NCBI GenBank assembly: GCA_020073345.1
Contig: JAIQFI010000017.1
Location: 38,752 to 102,751, forward strand
Source: Terriglobia bacterium
GTDB lineage: Bacteria; Acidobacteriota; Terriglobia; Bryobacterales; Bryobacteraceae
Length of the DNA stretch: 64,000 bases
Direction of reading: 5' to 3'
Shown: positions 8,733 through 17,526 of the stretch, one piece after another
How the letters are laid out: every line of letters begins with the position of its first letter
How positions within the stretch are numbered: the first letter of the stretch is position 1
Notes under the pieces: generated by a model
What the model was told of the DNA's origin: nothing
The model's database searches: none
The model's input: the letters and a program-made list of their open reading frames with translations, nothing else
Position numbers and translations under genes: made by a program

Positions 8733-11309
8733 TTACTTGAAAATATCCTTCAGACGTCCGAAGAATCCCTTCTTCTTCTCCGGTTCCGGCGGCTGCGCCG
8801 GGGGCTGAGTTACCGGAATGCTTCTAGGAGCGGATGGGGTCCGAACACTCTGGACTGGTTGCGTACCCTGGACTGCCGCGACCTCGGTGCCGCCGCTCTC
8901 CAACGCCGATGATGATGCCGGCGCCGCGGCGGGCGCGGTCTGCTGCTGCTGCACCGGATCCCAACTAGAGACCAGAGTCCGTCCGCTGCCGTGAATGTGG
9001 CAGATCTGCAGTGGCTGGCTTCCGGCGATGAACACTTCGCTGTGGACCTTTTCGCTGGGACAATTGGGCGCGGCCAACTCGCCGGTACTCTCGTCGATAT
9101 CGACGGTCACGATGCCGTCCGGCGGCTGGAAGGAATGGACGTTCTTGTATTCCTGGTGTTGATGCGCCCGCTTCATGAACTCCACCCAGATGGGCAGCGC
9201 GCTATGGGCGCCTTCCAGTTTGAAATCGCGGTTGTCGTCGAAGCCGACCCACACCACGCATATGATCTTGGACGTGAAGCCCGCGAACCACCCATCGCGC
9301 GAGGTCCCGGTTTTTCCGGCAGCGGGTAGCGCAAAGCCCATGGAACGCGCGCGCGCCCCGGTGCCGGTGCCGCGGAGAACGTCTTCCATCATGCTTTCCA
9401 CGAGATATGCCACCCGCGGATCGATAGCCGGTTTCCGCTCGGACTTGGCTTGAAATGTGGTGGCGCCGTTTCCGTCCCGGATTCCCTTGATGAAGCCCGA
9501 TTTCAGGAGGTCGCCGCCATTGGGAAAGACGGTATAAGCGCTGGCGATTTCGAGCGGCGTCACTTCGTAAGCTCCCAAGGCGATAGATGGAGTCGGCTGG
9601 ATATCACGATTCAATCCCACCATGCGCGCCACTTCGGCGACTTTGTCGTATCCCACCATTTCGGCCACCTTCACCGCGGGCACATTCTTGGAGTGCGCCA
9701 GGGCGTAGCGCAGCGTCATGAGGCCTTCGAACTTATCGCCAAAGTTATTGGGCGTATAGTTCCGGGTGTCGTGTTCGTACCAAAAGGTGGTCTCTTCATC
9801 CATGACCGTTGAGGCCGGCGTCAATACCGAGTGACTGGCCGGATCAAGCGCGCTCATCATGGCCGCGGTATACACAAACGGTTTAAACGACGATCCGGGC
9901 TGCCGCAGCGAGGTGACATGATTCAGCTGGCTGGAGCCGTAACTGCGCCCGCCCACGACCGCGAGGGGTTCGCCGGTTTCGGCCGACAGAGCCACCAGAG
10001 CCACCTGAGCCGCGGGGAACTCGCTGGTGCCATACTTCTTGTTGCGGCGCTTCCATTGCTGGTCGGTTTCCGCGATTGCCGCGCGAACGGCTTCCACGGC
10101 GTCGTGCTGCAACTCCAGATCGAGCGTCGTGTATACGCGATTCGAGCTGTTGTAGAAGTCGCGATCCTGAAAGCGGCTTTGCAGCTCATCGTTGACCAGG
10201 TCGACGAAGTAGGGTGCGTCGCTCGATTCCACTTCGCCATGATTCACCTGGAGCGGAATCGTGACGGCTTCATCGTATTGGCGCTCCGTGATGAAATCGT
10301 TCTCCCGCATTTGCTTGAGAACGATGTTGCGGCGCGCCAGCGCCCGGTCCGGATGGCTGAACGGATTACGCGCGCCCGGACTCTGGATCAAACCTGCCAG
10401 CAGCGCCGCGTCCGGCAAAGTGACTTTGCTGAGATCCTTGCCCAGATACACCTGAGAGCCTTCGCCGAAGCCATGAATGCTGAAGCTGCCCTGATTGCCC
10501 AGGTAGATGGAATTCGCGTAATAGTAGAAGATCTGCTGCTTGGTGAGCTTCTGCTCCAGCTGCATGGTGATCAGCGTCTCGGGGATCTTCCGCCGCCATC
10601 CTCGCTCGGTGCCGAGCCACAACGTGCGCGCCAGTTGCTGGCTGATGGTCGACGCGCCTTCCAGGCGCTTGTCATCCCACAAATCCCTCCAGGCCGCGCG
10701 CATGATCCCGACCGGATCGAATCCGGCATGCTGGAAGAAGTGTTTGTCCTCGGCCGCCAGCAGCGCGTTCACCATGACTTTCGGGATGTCGTCGAAGGCC
10801 ACGATGCGGCGTTTCTCGCGCTTCTTGTCGTAGAGATTGCTGATGAGTTCCGGTTCCAGCAGGTATTGTGTGCGCTCGGTGTGATCGCGCAGGGAAATGA
10901 TCTGGGTTACATGCCCGCCCGCGATCTTGATGACGGCGCCTTCCGGATCATAGGCGTCCGGCCCGGGGTTGACTTCCACGGCATCGGGACGAACCAGATA
11001 CCAGCCCATGCGGCTGGTGTTGGATGAGGAATAGCCGCATCGCCGCAAGTATGCCGCGATGTCCTCGCCCTTGATGTCCTCGCCCAGGTTCACCGCACGG
11101 GGAGCCGCGTAAAGCAGGGTCGCGTTCGAGAACACCCCGGCTCTCAGCTCCGCTTCGATCATGCGGGAATATTGGAAATAGTAGTAGGAGAAGACCCCGA
11201 CCGCCGTCATGCCCAGCAGCAAGAACGTGACGATGAAAGCCCGGCCCCACGGATTCTTCAGAATCCGGAACACCGGAGAGTTTTTGGAAATGCGCAGTTT
11301 TACCGCCAT
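8733..11309 (-). CDS. Class A penicillin-binding protein (PBP1B-like bifunctional transglycosylase/transpeptidase)
   Basis: 858 residues. One membrane anchor at about 24-45, a UB2H-like region around 60-145, then a GT51 glycosyltransferase with the catalytic E187 in EDKHFFQHAGFD and the GASTISQQLAR motif at 218-228. The transpeptidase has S473-S-F-K476, S540-K-N542 and K666-T-G. It polymerises lipid II and crosslinks peptidoglycan on the outer face of the inner membrane. The C-terminal about 100 residues are Ala/Pro/Gln-rich and end in a basic FFGRLKDIFK. It is downstream of a zinc-ribbon membrane protein gene and upstream of a secreted protein gene. Confidence 0.93.
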   Translation of the reverse strand: MAVKLRISKNSPVFRILKNPWGRAFIVTFLLLGMTAVGVFSYYYFQYSRMIEAELRAGVFSNATLLYAAPRAVNLGEDIKGEDIAAYLRRCGYSSSNTSRMGWYLVRPDAVEVNPGPDAYDPEGAVIKIAGGHVTQIISLRDHTERTQYLLEPELISNLYDKKREKRRIVAFDDIPKVMVNALLAAEDKHFFQHAGFDPVGIMRAAWRDLWDDKRLEGASTISQQLARTLWLGTERGWRRKIPETLITMQLEQKLTKQQIFYYYANSIYLGNQGSFSIHGFGEGSQVYLGKDLSKVTLPDAALLAGLIQSPGARNPFSHPDRALARRNIVLKQMRENDFITERQYDEAVTIPLQVNHGEVESSDAPYFVDLVNDELQSRFQDRDFYNSSNRVYTTLDLELQHDAVEAVRAAIAETDQQWKRRNKKYGTSEFPAAQVALVALSAETGEPLAVVGGRSYGSSQLNHVTSLRQPGSSFKPFVYTAAMMSALDPASHSVLTPASTVMDEETTFWYEHDTRNYTPNNFGDKFEGLMTLRYALAHSKNVPAVKVAEMVGYDKVAEVARMVGLNRDIQPTPSIALGAYEVTPLEIASAYTVFPNGGDLLKSGFIKGIRDGNGATTFQAKSERKPAIDPRVAYLVESMMEDVLRGTGTGARARSMGFALPAAGKTGTSRDGWFAGFTSKIICVVWVGFDDNRDFKLEGAHSALPIWVEFMKRAHQHQEYKNVHSFQPPDGIVTVDIDESTGELAAPNCPSEKVHSEVFIAGSQPLQICHIHGSGRTLVSSWDPVQQQQTAPAAAPASSSALESGGTEVAAVQGTQPVQSVRTPSAPRSIPVTQPPAQPPEPEKKKGFFGRLKDIFK

Positions 11310-11345
11310 GGTCGAGCTATGACTCCGCCTTGATGCCGCTCACGA

Positions 11346-11780
11346 TCACTTTTTGGTATCGTCCAGCGACACCAGCTCTTTCCAGATGTCTTCGTGCGGC
11401 TGCCAATCCGGCTGCAGATGGCCGGTGATCTGCACTTCGTCGACTTTCAGCGTCCCGTGGCCGAACGGGCAGATATACTCGGTGCGCGGCCGTCCCAACA
11501 GAATATGCGTCCAGTCGCCGGTCAGGATCGGCATGCGCAATTTGCGCAAGCAAGTCCGGCAGCGGTAGCGCTGATCGAAGATCACCGCCCAGACCACTCC
11601 CACCGCGACCAGCGAGTACAGCATGAGGATCAGGGTGTAGACCAGATCGTGTCCAAATGGCTCGGTCACGGTAAACAGAGGCTTGGGAGGGGGAATCAGG
11701 TACGCGATGGTCCGGCGCAGCCCATACAGGAACACGCCCGCCAGCGCCAGCTTGGCGACCAAGTAAGCCCAGTACTTCAT
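11346..11780 (-). CDS. Membrane protein with C-terminal zinc-ribbon-like cysteines
   Basis: About 144 residues from the ATG at 11780; a longer start at 11840 (AGGA 8 bases upstream) would add 20 residues. Two hydrophobic helices (YLVAKLALAGVFLYGLRRTI and LVYTLILMLYSLVAVGVVWA) are followed by YRCRTCLRKLRMP and YICPFGHGTL, a pair of cysteine knuckles plus histidine likely to bind zinc. Function unknown. It lies 36 bp before the penicillin-binding protein gene and may help that enzyme. Confidence 0.7.
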   Translation of the reverse strand: MKYWAYLVAKLALAGVFLYGLRRTIAYLIPPPKPLFTVTEPFGHDLVYTLILMLYSLVAVGVVWAVIFDQRYRCRTCLRKLRMPILTGDWTHILLGRPRTEYICPFGHGTLKVDEVQITGHLQPDWQPHEDIWKELVSLDDTKK

Positions 11781-11892
11781 ATACTCTTGGACACCCGCCC
11801 TCGTTTTTAGTGTCCCACATTTCGCAACATTAAATGACATCTGCGTCGTCCTGAACGTTTCGCGAAATGTCGAAGACGGGTGCTGCGGCGGG

Positions 11893-12912
11893 TTACTTCC
11901 TGCGGACAGCCAGCCGATCGCCTTCGACTAATCGCTGGATCAGGCCGGTAACCGCGCCTTGGGCGTCCTTAACGAACTCGATCCCGGTGCCTTCCTGGGT
12001 AAAGCTGGTTTCGGAAATGGCGAAGAGCGGAATCTTTCCGTCTCCGTCCTGATTTATCATCAGCCGGCTTTCTTCCAGTGTGACGACAAAGGACCGGCCC
12101 GCCGCTCCGTACACGCCGGCGTACTTCGCGAGAACCTCGGGTGCGATTTTGAACTCGTCTCCGCGTTTCCCCACCAGGTGCGGCCCGCTACGGTCTTCGC
12201 AAACGTACTCGATCAGGTCCCCGTCCGCGACCAGATCGAGCTCGATCGGCAGCGTCCACGCTCGGGCATATGCCTTGGGATCCTCGAGCGTCACCTGCAG
12301 ATCGATGTGGCCTGCGTCCCGGCGCCGGAAACGCTCGGTCACTCGCAGCGATTCCGTGTGGGGATGACCCGCCAGGTCGATCGTGGTCCGGTCATTGTAG
12401 CCGGCGGTAGTGACCACGAGCGTATCGCCCTCCCAATGCCCCACCGAGTATCCCATCCAGGTGGGATTCGGATCGTCGGGAAGCTTACGGCCGTCGGTGA
12501 AGATCTGGCGGTAGATGGTCTGGTACTCGTATAGGATCACCACCAGGCCGGGCGTTTGCACGATCTTCGCGGGAAGGCCGCCCCCGGAGATGCCGGCCTT
12601 GGGGCCCGGCGGCAAGCACGCGATTCCGTCCGAATCTTTCCGGAAGTCGTCCGCCCGCTGTTGATAGAGCGCCGCGGCCCAGGGCAGGATCTCCTCGGGT
12701 TTCAGATCCGAGGTGACGTAGAACAGATAGCTGGCCTGCTTCGGTCGCCACACTCCCGAGAGGTCGGGCTTGCCGTCCGGCGCACGAGGGGCAGGCGCGG
12801 AAAGATTGGGTTTTCCGTCCGCGGTGCGTGGAACTCCAGGTGTCGGCTGGTTCGGCCACTGCGCGCTTGCCATCGCGGCTAACGCCGCCATTCCTAAAAT
12901 GTACCGTGTCAT
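11893..12912 (-). CDS. Secreted GHWEGDTLVV-motif protein with C-terminal DUF3471-like domain
   Basis: About 339 residues with signal peptide MTRYILGMAALAAMASAQ. Twice-repeated DGKPNL/DGKPDLSGVW leads into the family core: YRQIFTDGRKLPDDPNPTW, GHWEGDTLVVTTAGYND, HTESLRVTERFRRRD and VTLEDPKAYARAWT. After about residue 250 a second domain (LAKYAGVYGAAGRSFVV) resembles DUF3471, found at the end of some beta-lactamase-like enzymes. The ATG overlaps the stop of the upstream paralogue as ATGA, so they are coupled. No function is known for this Acidobacteria-rich family. Confidence 0.8.
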   Translation of the reverse strand: MTRYILGMAALAAMASAQWPNQPTPGVPRTADGKPNLSAPAPRAPDGKPDLSGVWRPKQASYLFYVTSDLKPEEILPWAAALYQQRADDFRKDSDGIACLPPGPKAGISGGGLPAKIVQTPGLVVILYEYQTIYRQIFTDGRKLPDDPNPTWMGYSVGHWEGDTLVVTTAGYNDRTTIDLAGHPHTESLRVTERFRRRDAGHIDLQVTLEDPKAYARAWTLPIELDLVADGDLIEYVCEDRSGPHLVGKRGDEFKIAPEVLAKYAGVYGAAGRSFVVTLEESRLMINQDGDGKIPLFAISETSFTQEGTGIEFVKDAQGAVTGLIQRLVEGDRLAVRRK

Positions 12913-13709
12913 TTTCCCACCAAATGTGCAATGTCTCTTTCGTTTTCGCAGAAGTATTCCATCAGATCCGTATCGAGCTTGATGTGATGATTCAGCTTGA
13001 CGGTCCACGCTTTTGTGTACGCCTTCGGATCGTCCACTGTCACCTCGATTTCCAGGTTTCCGAAATTCGGCCGCCGGAACCGTTCCGTGACTCTTGCGGA
13101 TTCGGTGAGCGGATTCCCCGAGCCGTCGATCCACAGGTCATCGCGGAACCCGATCGTCTCCACCACCAGCGTGTCTCCCTCCCATTTTCCCGATGAGTAC
13201 CCATTGAACGACGGGTTCGGGTCGGCAGGCAGGGGCCGCCCGTCGGTGAAGATCTGCCGGTAGTCGACATTCTTCTCATAGAGGATCGCGATGAGTCCCG
13301 GAACTTGCAGGATCTTCCGCGGGAACGGATGCGAGTGCATCCGTATCATGCCCAGGGGCAGGCACAGCCCGTCCGGATTACCCTTGCCGTTGTCTGCCTG
13401 ACGCGCTTTTACCAGCTCCAGCGTCGCGGGGCGATACGGCAGAGGTTCCTTAAGCCGCGCCGCGATGTTGGTGAACTCCGGAGCGAGTTCCGCCGCTCCG
13501 GCCACCGGCGCGGAGTTTCCTCCCGCGGTCGACGGTTCCCACAGACCCGAAAAGTCCGGCTTGCCGTCCGCGGCGCGAGGCGCGGGCGCGCCGAGATTCG
13601 GTTTGCCGTCGGCAGTGCGGGGAACTCCGGAGGTCGGATAGTTCACCCACTGCGCCGAAAGAGGCGAGAGGAGAGCCAATCCGATCGTTGACCAGTGGAT
13701 TATGCGCAT
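12909..13709 (-). CDS. Secreted GHWEGDTLVV-motif protein, short form
   Basis: 266 residues with signal peptide MRIIHWSTIGLALLSPLSAQ. It carries the same core as its neighbours (VDYRQIFTDGRPLPADPNPSF, GKWEGDTLVVETIGFRDD, LTESARVTERFRRP, VTVDDPKAYTKAWT) but stops at DIAHLVGK, without the DUF3471-like tail of the flanking paralogues. It lies between two longer paralogues in one operon and probably arose by duplication. Confidence 0.8.
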   Translation of the reverse strand: MRIIHWSTIGLALLSPLSAQWVNYPTSGVPRTADGKPNLGAPAPRAADGKPDFSGLWEPSTAGGNSAPVAGAAELAPEFTNIAARLKEPLPYRPATLELVKARQADNGKGNPDGLCLPLGMIRMHSHPFPRKILQVPGLIAILYEKNVDYRQIFTDGRPLPADPNPSFNGYSSGKWEGDTLVVETIGFRDDLWIDGSGNPLTESARVTERFRRPNFGNLEIEVTVDDPKAYTKAWTVKLNHHIKLDTDLMEYFCENERDIAHLVGK

Positions 13710-13723
13710 AGTCGATCAGAGCC

Positions 13724-14779
13724 TCATTTGCGTGCGGCCTTCATGTCGCCTTCCGCCGCTTGCATGACGAGGTGGGTGACCACGCCACGGTCATTCGTAA
13801 CGAATGTAATTGGGTTTCCTTCGGACGAAAACGTTGTGTTGGATAGCGGAATCAAGGGCCTCTTATCGCCCAGGAATCCAAACACCAATTCACCGCCGGA
13901 ACTGGTGACTTCGATTGGAATCACCTGGCTGGGATTTTCCGGGAACCGGAACTCGTACGTCCCGACGTAGCTGGAGAGCACCTCGGGTGCGACCTGCACC
14001 CCCTTTTTTCGATCGTCGGAGGCTTTCCCGACCAGATGCTGGCGGTCCTTCTCATTCTCGGCGCACACGAACTCGAGTATTTCCGTGTCGGTGATCAGGT
14101 TTGCGTGGATTGGAATCGTCCACGGCTTCGAGTAGATTTTAGGATCTGCGAGTGTTTCCTCAATATCCATGTGCCCGAAATCCCGCCGCCGGATTCGCTC
14201 GGTGATGCGCAGAGCTTCGCTGTGAGGGTGCCCGCCAAAATCGAGCCAGGTCTTTTCGTTGAAGCCTGTGCTCTCGACCACCAGCGTGTCTCCGTCCCAG
14301 TGGCCCACCGAGTAGCCCATGAAGCTCGGATTTGGATCTTTAGGGAGCTCCCGGCCGTCCAGGAAAATCTGGCGATAGGTGAGATCCTCAGAGAGAACCG
14401 CAATCAGGGCCGGAGTCTGCATGATCCTCATCATTGCGACCGGATTGAGATTAAACGCCGGACCCATGGGCAGGCACCCCGTGAACGGACTATCCTTGCC
14501 TAAATCCTCCCGGCGCTGCTTATAAAGAGCGTCCGCCCAAGGCTGAACATCTCCTGGTTTAAGATCGGCGGTGACGTTCACGATGTACGGGCCGGCATTC
14601 ATAGTCCAGATGCCGCTAAGATCCGGCTTGCCGTCCGCCGTGCGCGGCGCGGGTGCGGAAAGGTTCGGCTTACCGTCGGGCGTTCGGGGGATTCCCGGCG
14701 TCGGGTGGTCGATCCATTGTGCCGCCAGAGACCCCGCGGTCAAGAGCACGGCGCAGAAGGAGAATTGGTTTGGAACCAT
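13724..14779 (-). CDS. Secreted GHWEGDTLVV-motif protein with C-terminal DUF3471-like domain
   Basis: 351 residues, the promoter-proximal member of three tandem paralogues. The signal peptide SFCAVLLTAGSLAAQ precedes TPGIPRTPDGKPNLSAPAPR, LTYRQIFLDGRELPKDPNPS, GHWDGDTLVVESTGFNEK and LRITERIRRRDFGHMDI. The C-terminal part from about 265 (VLSSYVGTYEFRFPENPSQV) is DUF3471-like. It is closest to the 11.9-kb copy in layout. The presence of three side by side suggests they act on related substrates or form a complex. Confidence 0.8.
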   Translation of the reverse strand: MVPNQFSFCAVLLTAGSLAAQWIDHPTPGIPRTPDGKPNLSAPAPRTADGKPDLSGIWTMNAGPYIVNVTADLKPGDVQPWADALYKQRREDLGKDSPFTGCLPMGPAFNLNPVAMMRIMQTPALIAVLSEDLTYRQIFLDGRELPKDPNPSFMGYSVGHWDGDTLVVESTGFNEKTWLDFGGHPHSEALRITERIRRRDFGHMDIEETLADPKIYSKPWTIPIHANLITDTEILEFVCAENEKDRQHLVGKASDDRKKGVQVAPEVLSSYVGTYEFRFPENPSQVIPIEVTSSGGELVFGFLGDKRPLIPLSNTTFSSEGNPITFVTNDRGVVTHLVMQAAEGDMKAARK

Positions 14780-14922
14780 CTTGGTAAGAGTCTACTCCAA
14801 CTGATCGATTCCCAGCAGGCTGGTGGTTTTCAACCAGGGGCCGAGTGCTGGAGGCCGGTTGAAGTTACATGAAATCAGCGGCTTACGTTTGGCCCGCTAC
14901 TTGCCCTTAAAGGGCCGAGGCA

Positions 14923-16989
14923 ATGGCCATGACACGGACAATGACGCGAACCATATTAGCGTTAGTGGTGGCAGGCGCGGCCTCTGTCTGGGGGCAACAG
15001 CCGGAGCCACAACAGCCCGACGACGAGGGCTACGCACCCGATCACGGTGTGGCGCGCATCAGCCTGGTGAATGGCGACGTTTCCGTCCGGCGCGGCGATT
15101 CGGGCGAGTTGACCGCGGCGGCTCCGAACGGGCCTCTGGTGGCCAACGATCAACTGGCCACGGGTCAGAATGCGCGTGCCGAAATCCAGTTTGATTCGGG
15201 CAACATGATCCGCCTGGGCGCGGACACCGAAGTTCGCATGGGCGAGCTCGAAGATCGGCATTATCTGGTCCAGATCGCCACGGGAATAACGACTTTTACC
15301 GTACTGCGCAACAGCGGCGCGGACGTCGAAATCAGCACGCCGACAGTTTCCGTCCGGCCTGCCGAGCCGGGAAGTTATCGCATCAGCGTCTTTCCCGACG
15401 GCACCACCGAAATTACCGTGCGGTCGGGCCGGGCCGAAATTTTTTCGCCGCGCGGCACCGAAATGCTAACCGCCGGACGCACCATGGAGGCGCGCGGCAC
15501 GCCTTCCGATCCCGAATATATGATCAACGCGGCCATCCCGCAGGATGAATGGGACCGCTGGAACGCCGATCGCGACCGCGCCCTGGAGCGCACCTCGAGC
15601 TACCGCTACGTCAGTCCCGACATCGTGGGAGCCGAGGACCTGGATCCGTACGGCCGCTGGACCACCGATCCCGAGTATGGGCAAGTCTGGGTTCCCACGG
15701 TGGACCCCGGCTGGGCGCCTTACCGGGTGGGCCGCTGGGTGGATGAACCGTACTACGGTTGGACCTGGATCAGCGGCGATCCCTGGGGTTGGGCTCCGTA
15801 TCACTATGGCAACTGGTACATGAGCAGCTTCGGCTGGGCCTGGTATCCCGGCCCCTTTGGCGGACGCCACTACTGGAGACCGGCGCTGGTCGGATTCTTC
15901 GGCTGGGGCACCGGAGGCTTCGGTGGGATCGGTGTGGGATTCGGATTCGGCAACGTGGGCTGGGTTCCGCTGGCTCCGCACGAACGGTTCCGGCCGTGGT
16001 ACGGGCGTGGTTTTAATAATGGGTTCAACAATACCACCATCGTCAACAACGTGAGGATCGAAAACAACTTCCGCAACGCGCGCTTCGTCAACGGACGCAA
16101 CGGCGTGACCAGCATCAACGCCAACGATTTCGGCCGGGGCCGCGCGATCAATACGAATAACTTCGTGCGTGCATCGAGTAACGATCTGGCGCGGACGGGC
16201 TCAGTGCAGGGCAGGCTGCCGTTCACCGCGTCGGCCGACGCCCGGCGCATGTCGGACGCCCGGGTGAACACCCAAGCGATGCCTCGCGTGAACGCCAACA
16301 CGCGCTTCTCGCAGCGCAGCCGTGGACCGAATGAGAGCCGCGCCCAAGGGCCAGGCCAGGGGCAGGGACGCCAGCCGCAAATCATCGGACAATCGCCTGG
16401 ACAAGCCCCTGGACAAAGCGGTCCGGTTCGCGGAAATAATCCAGGGCCGGCTGTGATTGGGGGCGGAAACAACCGTGGTGGTAACAACGGCAGCGGAAAC
16501 GCCGGAGCTTGGCGGCGCTTCGAGGGCAGCTCGCCTAACGGCAATGGCGGCCCGGCCAACGGAAATGTCAGAAACGGAATCGTGCAGTCGCCGCAAGGCA
16601 ATCGCGGCCAGATCGATCGTGGACAGTTCAATCAGGGACAGGTCGATCGGGGACGGTCGCCGGCAGTGATCGGCGGCGGACAGAACAACCAGCGCAGCGG
16701 GCCCGCACCGCAGCAGATACAGCGGCAGCCCGCCGTTCGTGAAAGCGCGCCGCGCGAGAATGTGCAGCGTCAGTACACGCCGCAGCAACCGGTCCGCATC
16801 AGCCCGCCGATTGTTCGCGAGCGCGGACCTTCACCTCAGGTGAGCCGTCCCGCACCGTCTCCTGGAGGATTCGGAGCACCTCGCCCGCAAGGCGGAGGAG
16901 GCGGAGGTGGCGGTGGCAATCGCGGCGGTGGCAACCGCGGAGGCGGCGAGTCGCGGGGCAACGGCGGTGGCGGCGGCCACAAGCGATAA
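14923..16989 (+). CDS. FecR-domain / DUF6600-like secreted protein with low-complexity tail
   Basis: 688 residues. Signal peptide, then a FecR-like beta domain at 45-200 (GVARISLVNGDVSVRRGDSG, LRNSGADVEISTPTVSVRPAEPGSY), then a Trp/Tyr/Gly-rich DUF6600-like region at 210-350 (YGRWTTDPEYGQVWVP, WAPYHYGNWYMSSFGWAWYPGP). From about 410 it is Asn/Gly/Arg/Gln-rich and ends GGGGGHKR. No sigma/FecI partner is nearby, so it is probably an envelope structural or sensing protein. The start may be the second ATG at 14929, which has GAGG 8 bases upstream. Confidence 0.85.
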   Translation: MAMTRTMTRTILALVVAGAASVWGQQPEPQQPDDEGYAPDHGVARISLVNGDVSVRRGDSGELTAAAPNGPLVANDQLATGQNARAEIQFDSGNMIRLGADTEVRMGELEDRHYLVQIATGITTFTVLRNSGADVEISTPTVSVRPAEPGSYRISVFPDGTTEITVRSGRAEIFSPRGTEMLTAGRTMEARGTPSDPEYMINAAIPQDEWDRWNADRDRALERTSSYRYVSPDIVGAEDLDPYGRWTTDPEYGQVWVPTVDPGWAPYRVGRWVDEPYYGWTWISGDPWGWAPYHYGNWYMSSFGWAWYPGPFGGRHYWRPALVGFFGWGTGGFGGIGVGFGFGNVGWVPLAPHERFRPWYGRGFNNGFNNTTIVNNVRIENNFRNARFVNGRNGVTSINANDFGRGRAINTNNFVRASSNDLARTGSVQGRLPFTASADARRMSDARVNTQAMPRVNANTRFSQRSRGPNESRAQGPGQGQGRQPQIIGQSPGQAPGQSGPVRGNNPGPAVIGGGNNRGGNNGSGNAGAWRRFEGSSPNGNGGPANGNVRNGIVQSPQGNRGQIDRGQFNQGQVDRGRSPAVIGGGQNNQRSGPAPQQIQRQPAVRESAPRENVQRQYTPQQPVRISPPIVRERGPSPQVSRPAPSPGGFGAPRPQGGGGGGGGGNRGGGNRGGGESRGNGGGGGHKR

Positions 16990-17019
16990 CGGATTTCTGG
17001 ATTTTTCTTCCCTCAAGAA

Positions 17020-17058
17020 AGCCCGGTGGTGAATCAAGCCGCCGGGCTATTTTTTTTT
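17020..17058 (+). terminator. Rho-independent terminator of the FecR/DUF6600-like gene
   Basis: A 10-bp stem AGCCCGGTGG (17020-17029) with CCGCCGGGCT (17039-17048), one G-U pair and a 9-base loop, is followed by nine T residues at 17050-17058. It sits 30 bases after the stop codon at 16989. Confidence 0.93.
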
Positions 17059-17075
17059 CGGTGGTGGGGACGCTG

Positions 17076-17303
17076 CTAAGCGAATTTTGGAGGCTTGATG
17101 TCGCCCACGATCTGGAAGGTCATCGCGTTCTTGACGTGCTCGACGATCTTATCTGCCGCGGGCCCATCCACGTCAAAGAATCTGGCTCCACCGAAATCCA
17201 CCCGGCAATGTCCAGGGCGGATCCCTTCCACCATTAGAATCAGGTCGGCATTGATCATGACGGGGCCGCTATCTTTGGTATCGATTTGAATGAAGTTTGC
17301 CAT
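17076..17303 (-). CDS. Small hypothetical protein
   Basis: 75 residues: MANFIQIDTKDSGPVMINAD, then LILMVEGIRPGHCRVDFGGARFF and a C-terminal helix DKIVEHVKNAM. The length and beta-beta-helix layout recall FlbD-type small proteins, but similarity is too loose for a call. It lies between the terminator and the IS1-like region; codon use is ordinary. Confidence 0.55.
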   Translation of the reverse strand: MANFIQIDTKDSGPVMINADLILMVEGIRPGHCRVDFGGARFFDVDGPAADKIVEHVKNAMTFQIVGDIKPPKFA

Positions 17304-17483
17304 CGAGCCATCGTATACCTTTGGAGCGTTGCGGCCACTAGAGGGTCTTGGGGATGCGACTTTCCATCCGCTCGAAAAATTTCAATTGCTGGATGGCCCA
17401 TTATCTTGTGTGGAGGTGCCGCGCTGGGAAAGCCCACCCAGGCCGAGAAAACCAAGGCGTTCGTCATGACCCCTACCAAGAAC

Positions 17484-17503
17484 TCAAACTGACCCGCCAC
17501 CCC
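17484..17503. repeat. Degenerate IS end facing the IS1-like element
   Basis: TCAAACTGACCCGCCACCCC resembles the right end of the neighbouring element (TTCAAACTGAACCACTACC at 20406) in the same orientation. It stops just 6 bp short of the left end of the intact element. The short open frame 17286-17492 ends NSN inside it, like the resident transposase, which ends SSN inside its own end. It probably is the remnant of an older related insertion lying to the left. Confidence 0.5.
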
Positions 17504-17509
17504 TAAAGC

Positions 17510-17526
17510 TAGTGGTTCAGTTTGAA
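17510..17526 (+). repeat. Left terminal inverted repeat of the IS1-like element
   Basis: 17 bases, TAGTGGTTCAGTTTGAA, identical to the reverse complement of 20406-20422. It overlaps the stop codon of the gene at 17517-17897, just as the right repeat overlaps the transposase stop. Confidence 0.8.

Noticed and set aside
7761..11027. Long plus-strand frames (7761-8912, 9831-11027)
   Set aside because: Antisense to the secreted protein and penicillin-binding protein genes; products are His/Arg-rich with no fold, typical of GC-rich shadow frames.
11317..11820. Minus-strand frame overlapping the zinc-ribbon gene
   Set aside because: It lacks the hydrophobic helices and cysteine pairs of the chosen frame and reads as Arg/Ser/Pro-rich filler.
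15000..16989. Repeat or CRISPR-like sequence in the DUF6600-like gene
   Set aside because: The Gly/Asn/Arg/Gln repeats are coding low complexity within one frame, not spaced direct repeats. No CRISPR array is seen in the window.
17255..17500. Minus-strand frame of 81 codons
   Set aside because: Begins inside the degenerate IS end and overlaps the 17076-17303 gene; no motif. It may be IS residue, covered in a finding.
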